From Perognathus longimembris pacificus (taxonomy: Eukaryota; Chordata; Mammalia; Rodentia; Heteromyidae), in NCBI RefSeq assembly GCF_023159225.1, contig NC_063188.1:16885086-16949085 (forward strand): a DNA stretch of 64,000 nt, written 5' to 3'. Shown here piece after piece: positions 35,251 through 46,165 of the stretch. Both the position numbers and the translations under genes were made by a program. Each line of letters opens with the position of its first letter. Within the stretch, counting starts at the first letter, position 1. The notes under the pieces are model-generated. The model saw only the letters and a list, made by a program, of their open reading frames with translations, was not told where the DNA came from and made no database searches.

Positions 35251-35542
35251 GGCTGGGAATATGGCCTAGTGGCAAGAGCGCTTGCCTCGTATACATGAAG
35301 CCCTGGGTTCAATTCCCCAGCACCACATATATAGCAAACTGTACAAGAAATGTATCCAGTGCCTAACGTATGAAACTGTAACCTTTCTGTACATCAGTTT
35401 GATAATAAAAATTTGAAAAAAAAAAAAAAGAAAACGGCCAGAAGTGGCGCTGTGGCTCAAGTGGCAGAGTGCTAGCCTTGAGCAAAAGGAAGCCAGGGAC
35501 AGTGCTCAGGCCCTGAGTTCAAGGCCCAGGACTGGCCACAAA
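35251..35542 (+). mobile_element. IDL-Geo SINE with an L1 3' tail between its monomers
   Basis: IDL is 35251-35335 and Geo 35433-35540. Between them, about 95 bases (35336-35431) match the 3' end of the local L1 family, including its A run. The outer flanks share 'aaaacctcca', a target duplication for the composite. The junctions of the L1 tail show only an 'aaac' overlap and no convincing duplication of their own. Confidence 0.82.
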
Positions 35543-35790
35543 AAAAAAAACCTCCAAAGGCTCTCAAATCAGAGTTATATTCAAAACACATATCATAGAC
35601 ATAGAGAGTAAATCTACTTTAATTAAATCGATGTTCTAAGGAAATCCTTTCCTAAGATCTTGCCATATAGCATGACTACCCTAGCTATGTACTATTTAGC
35701 AATATTGAATCCAAGGTTAGACTCCCCATTCCTAACAGATAATATATTTATGCTTTATTTTCTTTGTGTCCTTGCTCCATTCCCTTTTAG

Positions 35791-36051
35791 ATAACTTCGG
35801 AAGAACTGCATAGTATAATTCAGAACATAATGACTTTGGTTGTGACTTCAGTAGCTAATATACTGTATCCAGTCATCACCAAATACGATAGACAGGTAAA
35901 AAGTAATGTAGATCAATGTTTTCTGACTTCACCCTCTGTTATGATAGTTCAAGCTGTTGTAGCAGATGCAATGAAACATTGGTATATAAATCCACTAAGA
36001 CAACCCCAGTTTCAAACCTATCTTTTGCCCTTACAAAAAGAGAAATTATAG
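35791..36051 (+). pseudogene. FSIP2-like exon 12 and premature stop
   Basis: The acceptor is 'ccattcccttttag', phase 0. It opens with the strong family block ITSEELHSIIQNIMT followed by ...VANILYPVITKYDRQ. A possible donor (cag|gtaaaa) lies at 35895/35896. If unspliced, the frame runs on to TAG at 36049-36051. The upstream exons plus this reading give about 385 residues. Family proteins continue for thousands of residues from here, so this is the point of truncation. Confidence 0.78.
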
Positions 36052-36650
36052 GAGAAAATCCTAAGAAAAATGAGCTGAAACAATGAATCATATGAATATC
36101 CTAATCTGAAAAGTTCTAAATTTGATACTTACCATTATACAGCAAATGTAGTAGGTACAAAGAAATCTAAAGATGCTGCCACCAATAGAGTATTTAGAAA
36201 GTTTGATGTCGTCTGATAGAAAATCAAACGCTGTAAATGAGATGCAAGAGTTAAAGAATATCTTTGCTAACTTTAAATGTTACCTACAATAAATGACCAA
36301 GTTGGTTTTGGAAAACATTTTTCAAGAAATGGCATCCAATTTTACCTAGGCCTTACGCACCGGTGGCTCTTTTACCGATGAAGGTTTGGTTTGCCAAATG
36401 GATGTTGACAAATAAGCCTTGTTCTGCAATGTTGATATCTCCTCAGGAGCTACTGAAGTTGTAGAAAATGTTCTTGAGAAGCTACAATGTGTGGTGGAGA
36501 AAAAATACTTCAACAGTATTTTCAAAAGACAATATGTCAGTCCACCTTAAGTCAGATTTAGCAGCCATTGCAGAATATTTCCCCCAGTGTTTCACTGCCT
36601 TATGCTTCAGAGAACATGAGCGTGGTTGCAGAAGATACCATTCAGTGTTT
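36052..36650 (+). pseudogene. FSIP2-like giant-exon remnant, block 1
   Basis: After the TAG and a TGA, coding traces continue with frame changes: YEYPNLKSSKFD, GTKKSKDAATN, AVNEMQELKNIFANFKCYL and ATEVVENVLEKLQCVVEKKY. The order matches the start of the large FSIP2 exon. Several in-frame stops and small indels are visible. Confidence 0.75.
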
Positions 36651-37108
36651 TTTTTTTCATAATTTATTTTATTGTTGTTTTAGAAGTGATATACAGTAGG
36701 GTTACCCTTACATATATAAGGTAATAAGTACATTTCCTTTTGCATAGTGTCATCTGTTCCCTCATTCTCTCCTATTCCCTCCCTCTCTCTCCACCCACGA
36801 GCAGCATAGTTCACTTTCATCAGTGTCCAGTGCGCTTCATTGCTGCACTTTTTTTTTGGGGGGGGGGCAGTCCTGGGCCTTGGACTCAGGGCCTGAGCAC
36901 TGTCCCTGGCTTCTTCCCGCTCAAGGCTAGCACTCTGCCACTTGGGCCACAGCACCACCTCTGGCTTTTTCTGTATATGTGGTGCTGGGGAATTGAACCC
37001 AGGACCTCATGTATAGGAGGCGAGCACTCTTGCCACTAGGCCATATCCCCAACCCTATTGTTGCAATTTTTCACCCTTTTTCCTTTGATTCTGTGCCCTC
37101 CCCCCACT
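36651..37108 (-). mobile_element. Old antisense L1 end carrying an antisense IDL-Geo
   Basis: A T-rich start then 'gatatacagtagggttaccc', an L1-type 3' end in reverse. It is interrupted by an antisense IDL-Geo (about 36850-37055). The host pseudogene sequence 'ttcagtgtttt' occurs on both sides (36643 and 37110 regions), so the L1 piece entered the FSIP2-like exon with a duplication and the SINE came later. Confidence 0.75.
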
Positions 37109-38470
37109 TTCAGTGTTTTCAAAAAATGAAGGGTTCTTAAGCCTTTTAAGCAAAATAAAGATCTTCATCTTGAAAACACTCCCAAACCTGTTTATTGGCC
37201 ACATATGAGAAAAATCCGACATGTACATACCCTCAAAGAGCCAGCAAAAGGAAATCTAGTGTTGAATCTGATGGAACAACTTTGATTGCCAAAGAAGAAA
37301 TATAAAATTTAGTGTCAGCTATGTGTTATCGCAGTCACTTCTTCTTGGCCACATAGAAGAAACAATCAGCACAATCAGCATTATATTAGGTCATATACAA
37401 ACTGGACTTTATAATGAAAGACTTAATGCAATTAAAGAAACAGTATTCCTCCTTCAACCACTTGATGATATACTGACCCACCTACATAACAACTTAGTTA
37501 AAAGTGATGCCCAAATAAGTACACATAATACATTGAGATGGACCTCTGACCTTGAAGAGAAGATTGGTCTTTCTGACAACAGAGTAGTTGATAGTTCTAA
37601 ACTGGGCCAAGTAATTCTACCTATGAATGCCCCTAGCATAGTTCTATATTCCAAAGATGAAAATGAAGAGGTTGACATAGTCATAGAACATATACTGATT
37701 TATATAGTGATAAATTATAAGAACAAGATCATGACCACTGGTCAACAAGGCAATACACTAGTTGTAAATATAAGGCAAACATCAAGTTATGTATAATATC
37801 TGCTTCTCTAGCAATGTAGCATTTCAAGACTGGAGATTAAACACTGACCATTCATCTTTTAATAATAAAGATCCTTTAAAGGATAAGCTATGTTGGAATG
37901 AAGATATCTGAATTTTTGGCCAAGATGAAAAGCGCAAGATACAAAAAAATGCAGAGCATATGATTACAAATCTTAGAGGAAGTACTCAAAGGTGTACTTT
38001 GTGGATAGACCACATGTTCTCAATGCCTGAAATTCATACAATATGCCATATTACAAATACTTCAGGTGTATTCTAGTCAAGTCAATAATTCCACCAAACA
38101 TTCCAAGGTATCTGTAGAACATTCCTGTAGATAGGAAAGAACAATGTACTGGAGATAAATGATGACAGGGAAAGAAAATGAAATTAGATTCTTTTGAGCA
38201 ACAGCAACTAGAAAGAACATTGAAAAACACTGCAGTAGAACTAAAAGAACCAAAAAAATTCTCCAATTGTGTGCAATGCATGAAATATTTTGAAAGACAT
38301 TTTTCAAAATGATTTAATTGATTAATTAAATGTACTGTTTTTACCACAGTCCCATTTCTGTAACATTCATTGTGCGGATGAGTCACTTGCTCAAACATAT
38401 ATTAGAGCCCTAGATAAAACAATGAATCTTTTACTGTCTGGAGCAGAGGTAACTTGTTACAGATAGTATT
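37109..38470 (+). pseudogene. FSIP2-like giant-exon remnant, block 2
   Basis: The longest surviving open piece is 37323-37796 (157 residues). It matches the FSIP2 stretch that has GHIEETISTI, LGHIQTGLYNER, ETVFLLQPLDDI, PMNAPSIVLYSKDENEE and a following hydrophobic helix. Downstream, short fragments continue in shifting frames to about 38450. The intact stretch is long for a dead exon but ends in a stop. Confidence 0.75.
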
Positions 38471-38492
38471 ATTAGAACTTATTTCAAAATTT

Positions 38493-38655
38493 TTAAGCCA
38501 GGCACTGGTGGCTCAAGCCTACATTCCTAGCTACCCAGGAGGCTGAGATCTGAGGATCACAATTCAAAGCACTAGCCTTGAGCACAAAGAGGCTCAGGGA
38601 CAGCACCCAGGTCCTAAGTTCAAGCCTCATGGCTGGCCAAAAAAAAAAAATTAAA
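38493..38655 (+). repeat. B1-Geo SINE with internal deletion (sense)
   Basis: A B1-like head joined directly to 'gcactagccttgagcacaaag' with loss of the A-box part of Geo. A-rich tail at 38639-38651. Confidence 0.8.
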
Positions 38656-38659
38656 CCCA

Positions 38660-39030
38660 TACTTTACTTAGCTGCCATAATGGGTAGAAGTGCAAATAAA
38701 GGTAGCTTAAGTAGTAGCAACAGGGCAGCAAATAAGCCTTTTACTAGTAGAAGAGAATCTTCTTGTGCTATCATATTGGACAAAACCCATGTACTCATCA
38801 GCCTAGATGTTTAATGTTGGTGAACTGACCAAAGCAAATGTAGTTGAAGATATTAAACAGTCAGTATTGAGCATTTTAGAAACATTTGTTACTCTGAAAC
38901 TAAAATCTCTCTTTTGTCCTCATATTTTTACAGTGATTGCATCAGCCCAGCCCTGAGTACCAATTAGAGAATCGTGTTCTGATGATCAGCATTCATGTTA
39001 CTCAGTAGATAGCAATAAGTAAAGCAAGAC
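38660..39030 (+). pseudogene. FSIP2-like giant-exon remnant, block 3
   Basis: Coding-like pieces: GRSANKGSLSSSNRAANKPF, then in another frame GELTKANVVEDIKQSVLSIL and ETFVTLKLKSLFCPHIFT. The amphipathic helix pattern resembles FSIP2 repeats. The assignment is from position and texture, not from a firm alignment. Confidence 0.5.
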
Positions 39031-39173
39031 CACCTCAATCTTTCAGTTGACTCTAAATTATTTATTATATGCAACACAACTGACTAGAAAAACTTTATAA
39101 GGACTTAAAGATAAATTACATGAAAGAAAATGTCCATTTTTAATCCATAGTGAGATCTGTAAAAATGTGTTAA

Positions 39174-39400
39174 ATTGCTGATGGCTCGCACCTGTAATCC
39201 CTGCTAATCAGGAGGCTGAGATTTGAGGACCACGACTCAAAGCCAGCCCAGGCAGGAAAGCCTGTAAAAGTCTTATCTCCAATGAAGCACTAGAAAACCA
39301 GAAGTGGTACTGTGGCTCAAAGTGGTAGAATGCTAGCCTGGAGTAAAAGAGCTCAGAGACAGCGCAAAGGCTCTGAGTTCAAGCTCCACTCTGCAATATA
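39174..39400 (+). repeat. B1-Geo SINE (sense)
   Basis: Head 'tggctcgcacctgtaatccctgctaatcaggaggctg' and Geo half. It interrupts the decayed exon. Confidence 0.82.
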
Positions 39401-39439
39401 TACATGTGCATATATACATATGTAAGTCAAATGGTTAAT

Positions 39440-40440
39440 GCAGTGTTAGATACTGTAAACAAGTGTGAAACAAACATGTGGTAGAGAAATTGATCCAACT
39501 AGACCAGAAGACATTGTAGAAAAACTGATTAATAACTGATTATCAAAAAAGCACTTCAGGGGCTGGGAATATGGCCTAGTGGTAAAGTGCTCATCTCGTG
39601 TACATGAAGCCCTGGGTTCGATTCCCCAGCACCACATATATAGAAAAAGCCGGAAGTAGCACTGTGGCTCAAGTGGTACAGTGCTAGGCTTGAGCATAAA
39701 GAAGCCAGGGACAGGGTCTGGGAATATGGCCTAGTGGCAAGAGTGCTTGCCTCGTATACATGAGGCCCTGGGTTCGATTCCTCAGCACCACATATACAGA
39801 AAATGGCCAGAAGTGGCGCTGTGGCTCAAGTGGCAGAGTGCTAGCCTTGAGCAAAAAAGAAGCCAGGGACAGTGCTCAGGCCCTGAGTTCACGGCCTAGG
39901 ACTGGCAAAAAAAAAAAAAAAAAAAAAGCCAGGGACAGTGATTAGGCCCTGAGTTCAAGACCCGGGACTGGCAAAAGACAAAACAAAAAGCACTTCAAAT
40001 ACTAGATACCATTGAAGGCATCTTAAGGTATATTCATGAGAACAGACTGGAGGAAAATAATTTGTCACATGCCACAGCAGGTATTAGATGTAATGTAGGT
40101 GTCTAGAAGTAATTTTAACTGTGAGAATGCAAATAAGGCTAGTCCATCAATTTTATTCCCTAAATCCTGCATTGCTATGATTTCCATTGATGTGTGATAA
40201 TGTACTACAAAGCCCAAGTTCTATGATCAGGCCTGGCATAAGTACAAAGGATTCTCTATCTGCAAGATGATCCTCATCACTACATAATACACTTCCAAAA
40301 GGTGAGTACAATCTCGTGATATGTACCAAACACAGGAAAAGAAATGGGAGAGCTTTCCAAATCCAGAAAAAGAAGACATGCTGCCCACATCAGCTTTTTG
40401 TGATGTTCATCTGGAAAACATACTTAAGAACCAAAACACC
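39440..40440 (+). pseudogene. FSIP2-like giant-exon remnant, block 4 (with SINEs)
   Basis: Fragments such as REIDPTRPEDIVEKLINN (about 39480-39535), LDTIEGILRYIHENRLEENN (about 39995-40060) and SPSSMIRPGISTKDSL (about 40205-40255) look like diluted coding sequence. They are separated by SINEs and stops. This is the last stretch with a coding texture; I cannot prove the boundary. Confidence 0.45.
39557..39975 (+). repeat. IDL-Geo SINE nested in an IDL-Geo SINE
   Basis: The outer copy (39557-39714 and 39939-39975) is interrupted by a complete younger copy (39715-39925). The target aagccagggacag, which is Geo sequence itself, is duplicated at 39702-39714 and 39926-39938. Confidence 0.93.
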
Positions 40441-40441
40441 A

Positions 40442-40630
40442 GGGCTGGGAATGTGGCTTAGCAGTAGAGTGATTGTGTAGCATACATGAAGCCCTGGGTT
40501 CGATTCCTCAGCACCACATAAGCAGAAAAAGCCATAAGTGGCGCTGTGGCTCAAGAGGTAGAGTGCTACCCTTGAGCCAGGGACAGTGCTCGGGCCCTGA
40601 GTTCAAGCCCCAGAACTGGCAAAACCAAAA
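40442..40630 (+). repeat. IDL-Geo SINE, older variant (sense)
   Basis: The 'gggaatgtggcttagcagta' type head and a Geo half lacking the 'gcaaaaagaagcc' segment. Confidence 0.87.
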
Positions 40631-40714
40631 CAAAACAGAAAAATAAGCAAAGTTCTACATAAACCAGCCTACCTAGAGGATAAGCCCAGAAGCATATTTT
40701 CTATTTATGGATAT

Positions 40715-40856
40715 AGACAGATGATAGATAGGTAGATAGATGATACATCGATAGATTGTAATTGACAGATTGATTATAGATAGATGATTGATAGATGATA
40801 CACTGATGGTAATTGACATATCGGTGATAGATGATTGATAGATAGATGATACAAAT

Positions 40857-40905
<49 letters not shown>

Positions 40906-40915
40906 CAGATAGATG
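40715..40915 (+). repeat. (GATA)n microsatellite with degenerate flank
   Basis: About 14 near-perfect ATAG units at 40857-40915. It is preceded by 140 bases of imperfect GATA/GATT units, which suggests an older, longer array. Confidence 0.92.
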
Positions 40916-40956
40916 CATATAGAGCTTTAAGTATTCATTTATTATTTCTTTTTTAC

Positions 40957-41195
40957 AAGTCCTGGGGCTCAAATTCAAGGTCTGGGCACTGTCCCTGAGC
41001 CTCTTTGTACTCAAAGCTAACTTTCTACCATTTGAGCCACAGCACCACTTCCAGCTTTTTCTGAGTACTTTATTGACAATAACAGTCTCACAAACTTTTC
41101 TGTCTGGGATGGCTTCGATCCATGACTCTTCAGATCTCAGCTTCCTCCTAAGTAGCTAGGATTACAGGAGTGAGCCACTAATGCCCAGCTCATTT
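40957..41195 (-). repeat. B1-Geo SINE (antisense)
   Basis: Reverse Geo ('tggggctcaaattcaaggtc') then the reverse B1-like head ('tagctaggattacagg'). Confidence 0.82.
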
Positions 41196-41199
41196 ATTC

Positions 41200-42340
41200 T
41201 TTGAAATGTATCATTTATTAAGTGAAAACTAGATACTATATGAAAACTGATGGTTCCAAGTAAGAAACTAGGTATAAGGAAAATGGACCTGGTTGTGCCT
41301 ATATTTTTTTCTACTCGGCACTATGAAATTAAGTCTTGTTTTTTTTACCTGATGGCATTTTAAGAGACCTATTCTTGGCCTACTATTGACCCTATCTGTC
41401 CTCGTGATGGTTTTAACATAGAGAATTAGTAATGTAGGCAATTCTCAATTATTTGTAACAATGAAGAAAAGAAGAGACATAGATTAAAAAACAAATGCAA
41501 CATTCATTTTTATTTGATTTGGAAACTGAAACACACCATTCCAGGTTTCTCATATATGAATAATAACTTGGCAGGTTTCTTTTGTTTGCTTCAGCAATGT
41601 GTCTTCATGTATATAATAAAAAGAAAATAAAATATTTTCTCTTTAACTGTAGTGGTGATGAAGATTGGTTTCTAGACCCATGTGCACAGAAAACAGAAGG
41701 CTGGACTGTTTTATATCCCCCTTTAATTTAAACTAGGTAGTGTTTGACAGTTCAGTGCATTGATGGTTTTTCCTCTTAGCAAATCTAAAGTTAATACAAA
41801 GCTTTCCAGTATCTTGATCTACTTTGGTGGGGAATACTGGGTCAGTTAGCTAGTTAATATGAGCCAATAGTTTGCTTTAGATTTCACTACTGATTTGTGG
41901 GATTCCATTAATGATTAATCATAGAGTATATGATGTGATATGATATTTACTGTTCTCCTTCAGGAACTAACCAGGAAATAAGGGTTTATCACATTGATAA
42001 TTCACATAGGAAGCAGAGCCTATCCTACTATTTGCATGTTTGCTTTGTACAACTAGCTTAGCCCTGTGAAAATATATTTTGAAAGCTTTTAAAGCTAAAT
42101 ACTAAACAAATTTATCTGCTTACATTAAAGTCTAGCTAGGGTAGACTCCACTTTATTTAAAATTGGCTCTCGTGCTGAGTCCTCTATTGACACTTTAGCA
42201 TCAATGTGCTTCTAACAAGGATAGCATTAGACTAGACATAAGAGTACCTTGTTTATTGTAGAGGTCGCCTGGAAATTCAAACCATGTAACTAGAACTGAC
42301 CTTGACCCTTTCAAGCCTGAAACCTCAGAAAAATAGCCTC
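41200..42340. other. Intergenic, no recognised gene
   Basis: Mostly unique AT-rich DNA. One exon-like segment at about 41654-41732 follows 'ctctttaactgtag' and reads GDEDWFLDPCAQKTEGWTV to a TAA. Without similarity or a linked exon I do not call it a gene. Confidence 0.4.
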
Positions 42341-42344
42341 TCAG

Positions 42345-42645
42345 TTAGGAGTGATTGTTCATGCCTGTAATCCTAATTACTCAGAAGGCTTGTGGTTCAA
42401 ATAAAGCCCAGAAAAAAATTTGTGAGACTCCATGTCAACCAATAAAAATCCGAGTGCAGTGATGTACACCCCAAGATACATGGTAAGTGGAAGTAGGAGG
42501 ATTATGGTCCAAGCCAATACAGGCAAAAATAAGACCCTATTTGAAAAGCAACCTAAAAACAGGCTGAAAATATAACTCAAATGATAGAGAATCTTCTTAG
42601 CAAGGACAAGGTTCTGAGTTCAAATGCCAGTATTACAAAAAAAAG
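42345..42645 (+). repeat. Old B1-like plus ID-like SINE pieces
   Basis: 'gttcatgcctgtaatcctaattactcag' is followed by an ID-like 'caggctgaaaatataactcaa' and a short A tail. Confidence 0.6.
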
Positions 42646-43369
42646 TTATCCTGTCAACTCAGAGGTATAAATGACATTTATTAAATGATGAACTATAGAA
42701 CAAAAGTCAGTATACCACAGTTCCATGAACCATAGTCAGGAGGGAATAAATCATGTCCTGTCTTGTGAAACCAAAGGCCACCCGGTCAAAAAAAAGCCAT
42801 CTAGTATACCTCCTCCCAAATTTGGAGATGAAGATAATGAGATTCCAGTAAAGAAGTGACTTGTCCAGTCATACATAGGTCAGAGTACAAATCTCACGTC
42901 TCCTAAACATGAATAAAGTATCAGTGTTTTCTGCAACTTCATTGCTTAACTTATCCATGCTTCGTTTCTACATCCTTTGTTAATAGTGAACATACACAAT
43001 CCACTCAGCAAATATTCAGAGTAGTTGCTCTGTGCTGCATAATGAGTATTTGATGGATGTATTGAAGGTATTTTATCCCAATAATGTGTACATATCTCCA
43101 AATTAACTTTTGCATATTGTATTTTCATCACAGACAGCCTTGCAGATCTCAGGGCACGTGACATAAAGGTAAGAACATTTGGCCTGTTGTCATGACACAA
43201 TGAGGGCCCTAAAAAATGAGTACAGTTAGGAATTCAAAAACAATAGACCCCCTTCTGGTAGGTGCCTCAAAAAAGTACTCACTTGGTCACCCTTCCAAAG
43301 CCAAATCTCTTCCAGCTGGAATTGACAACAAATACCTAATCATTTCTTTTCTTTTTCTTCTGTGTCTCT

Positions 43370-43421
43370 GTGTCTGTCTGTCTCCGTCTCTCTCTCTCTC
43401 TTTGTCTCTCTCGCACGCATG

Positions 43422-43462
<41 letters not shown>

Positions 43463-43668
43463 ATCTTGGGGCTTGAACTCAGAGCCTGGGCACTGTCCCC
43501 CAGTTTCTTTTTGCTCAAGGACAGTACTATAGCCACAGGCCCACTTCTGGCTTGTATGGTGCTTAATTGGATTTAAGAGTCTCACTATGACATTTCTTGC
43601 CCTGGTTCTCAGGTGTCAGCCTCCTGAGTAGCAAGGATTATAGGCATAAGACACCAGCACCTGGTAAC
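43370..43668 (-). repeat. (CT)n-(GT)n array joined to an antisense B1-Geo
   Basis: The mixed TCTC/TGTC array and GT run (43370-43460) meets the tail side of an antisense B1-Geo (43461-43668). Confidence 0.85.
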
Positions 43669-44561
43669 AATTTCTTCATCAAAGTACTCACCTATGGGCT
43701 AAGTCAGTGTTTCTGTCTAACTATGTCAGATATAAAGCAGTTTGCCCCTTAGCCACTTGATGCTGTTCCATTTGCAGCTTCTGGAGAAAAGGCAGAAAAG
43801 AAGGGAATGAGTCTCATGGCACACCCAGGTAGACCATGAGGAGTCTGGGAGGGACAGGAAAAAGAAAGAGAAAGGGGCACTGTTGGAGAGAAATACTGTT
43901 GATAACAGCCCAGTATCCCTGAGGATTGAGCCCTTTATAGGCAGCTTTTCAGCAGTCAGGTCAACTCAGCATGAGCCTAGGAAAGCCCCATTCCTTCAGC
44001 ATCCCCAGGAACTCTCCCAGGAGGCCTGAAGCTACACTCTTCTATCCTGCATTTTCTCCTTCAGCCCCTCCCCCTCCCAGCATGTGAGCACATACATACA
44101 GGCATCATCATCTTATCAAATTTCCAGTCATGTCCCCTCTATCAATATTAATTTATGAGGCAGCCTCATAAAAGCCTCAGTTACAGACTACAATTTGCAA
44201 GTAAAATTGTACAAAGAGAATTTCCATGTTGGAGGCCTAATGACAGACTTTTTTTTTGCCAAACTAGTTCTAAACTTTTACTGATTGTCCTTTCTACTTG
44301 TGGGTTTGTTTGTTTTGTAAAACCCATAGTTAAAGCTATGTTTCATTGAGATATATATGCATGATCATTTATTGTAACACAGGAATTTCCACTGGCATTT
44401 CTCGCCAGGAAAATAGTAATCTCTGTATTTAGGAACACATGTCTTCTCTCGCAAGATAGAAAAAAGAGACCATTATGTGACCCTTAATGACAAAGTCTTC
44501 ATCGTGTACTACAAGGCCCCTATTTGAGCTACCCACACCCTGCTCTACCCCATTAACTGAC

Positions 44562-45003
44562 TGTCGGGGTTTTTAGCCTCCCCGCCTCCCCCGACCTGTG
44601 GGAGCGACGGGAAGAAAGGAAAGGGCCTACAGACCGCCCGCACCCAGCCCGCCCTCACCAGAGGACAATCAGATGCCCTGGGAGTCAAGTCAGTGCAAGA
44701 TCTCGTTTATTGGGGGGAACACGTGTAACTAATATAAGCCACAGGAGCCAATCAGATCAAAGATCGGCAGGAAGGGGAGGGGTGTAGGAGCACCTAGCTA
44801 GGGACTGTGAGAGGAGGCATGAGCTGTCAGTCAGGGCGGAAGAGCAGGGGACCAACCCTAGAGGCGGCCTGATTTTTCCTCACAGCCCACAGAACCGCCT
44901 CGGAGTTCACTGTCAGGCGCCATCTTAGCGACACGTGGCCCCAGGGCTGGGAAACAGGCGGGGCCAGCTAGTTCCAGGCGTGTCCCACACCTGAAGCAGC
45001 CAC
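44562..45003 (-). mobile_element. Probable solo LTR of an endogenous retrovirus
   Basis: A CpG-rich island in an AT-rich region. Read on the - strand it begins 'tgtggctgcttcagg', has an 'aagatggcgcc' motif as in class II (IAP-like) LTRs, a TATA-like 'cttatattag', then 'caataaacgag' as polyadenylation signal, a CT-rich U5 and an end in '...ccccgaca'. No internal viral genes flank it. A target duplication is not clear (the nearest is cattaact / cattcact). The class assignment is inference. Confidence 0.6.
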
Positions 45004-45034
45004 ATTCACTTCCCTCACTGCTTCCCTACTGTGT

Positions 45035-45385
45035 TATGCACATTCTCATCTCAGGATCTTTGCACTTGCTCTTCCTCTGCAAGGAACTTCCTACCCCCAG
45101 ATAACTGTGTCATTTACTCCCTTGTCAGCTCCCAGCATCTGCTCATTACCTTCGCATCAAGGCCTTTATCATCCCATGTGCATTTGATTTTTCTTAATAG
45201 TCATTTGCCATTAAGCCACTACAATTAATAACTAGACAATTATTTATCAAGTGCCTACTATATGTAAGGCACTGGAGATTGAGCAGTATTTATGAGGGCA
45301 AAGGCTTTTTCTGTTTTGTTCATGACCAGATCCCCAGAATCTAACACAGTAATTGACATATAGCAGATGCTCAACAAACTTTCAT
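45035..45385 (-). mobile_element. Ancient L2 fragment
   Basis: The + strand reads like reverse L2: 'ggatctttgcacttgctcttcctctgcaagg' and, 300 bases on, 'gatccccagaatctaacacag' with 'tagcagatgctcaacaaa'. The middle part, 'gtgcctactatatgtaaggcactg', may be a MIR piece. Confidence 0.65.
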
Positions 45386-45387
45386 TG

Positions 45388-45468
45388 TGATGCTAGGGAT
45401 TGAACCTAGGGACTCCTGCTTGCTAGACAAGAACTCTACTTGAACCACATCCTGACCTTATTGTTTTT
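45388..45468 (-). repeat. Old ID-like monomer (antisense)
   Basis: The reverse complement has a B box 'ccctaggttcaatccctagc' and a diverged A-box region. No Geo half. Confidence 0.6.
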
Positions 45469-45989
45469 CTTTTTTTGAGACAAGAGTCAAGAGATCAAGA
45501 TCATGTATCCTTTTTGTGTTGGCAGTTTACAGCTATCTTTTGATGCAAGAGTTTTCCCTGGGATTCATCTACTTCAGACAATAGCATTTTAGGTAAATGT
45601 GGGGGGGTAGGTATGTGTCATTTTCTACTACAGATCTGTTATGTCATTTTGTATATAAGAATTTTGCTTATGTCCACCCACCTCTCTCAAGGGAGTAGCT
45701 CATCCTGTCCCACTCATCACAAATGTGAGACAAAATATGACTATAAATATACATTGTGATTTACAGGTTGTTCTGAGTTGAGACTCTCAGTACAGGTGTT
45801 ACAGATACTGGAAATACAGTAACCAGATAGATACCTACTATGTCACAGTAATTCTGCGAAGTATTTTGCTCTCATTCTGCACCCAAGAAGCGTTATCTCC
45901 ATTGTATTAATAAGAAACAGTCCCAGGAGTGAAATCACTTACCATTCTGTGCTCCCTTGGCAACTTATGTCCCCCTCCTCTTTTTTGCT

Positions 45990-46165
45990 TCTCCTAAGGC
46001 ACTGTCCCTAAGCTTTCTGGTTCAACTCTAGGACTCTACCACTTGAGCCAAAGCTCCAAGAGTTAAGAGTCTCATGGACTTTCCTACCCAGGCTGACTTC
46101 AAACTGTGATTACTAGATCTTAGCCTTCTGAGTAGCTAGGATTATGGGCATTAGCACCAGTACCT
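45990..46165 (-). repeat. B1-Geo SINE, diverged (antisense)
   Basis: 'ctctaccacttgagccaaagctcc' and 'gagtagctaggattatgggc' are the reversed Geo and B1-like landmarks. Confidence 0.72.

Larger units (their letters stand above)
1672..40440 (+). pseudogene. FSIP2L: FSIP2-like gene: open 5' exons, decayed giant 3' exon
   Basis: FSIP2 is a very large testis protein of the sperm-flagellum fibrous sheath that works with AKAP4; loss in human causes multiple flagellar defects. In this copy, exons 1-8, 10, 11 and 12 join in frame (phases 0, 2, 0, 0, 1, 1, 0, 1, 2, 0) through GT-AG introns. They give 299 codons before the 35791 exon. The conserved segments are recognisable from the family: the CDAA-x-FQ-x-LLEEGTH block, the R-YLEMI-NEL block, the RRQIEEEWKSK block and the TSEELHSIIQNIMT block. 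The giant exon then carries a TAG at 36049-36051, a TGA soon after, frame changes, and SINE and L1 insertions. Family motifs such as GTKKSKDA, NIFANFKCYL and SIVLYSKDENEEVD nevertheless survive as fragments. The neighbouring RBMX2 suggests an X-linked paralogue. The symbol is a convenience label, not a confirmed name. Confidence 0.82.
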
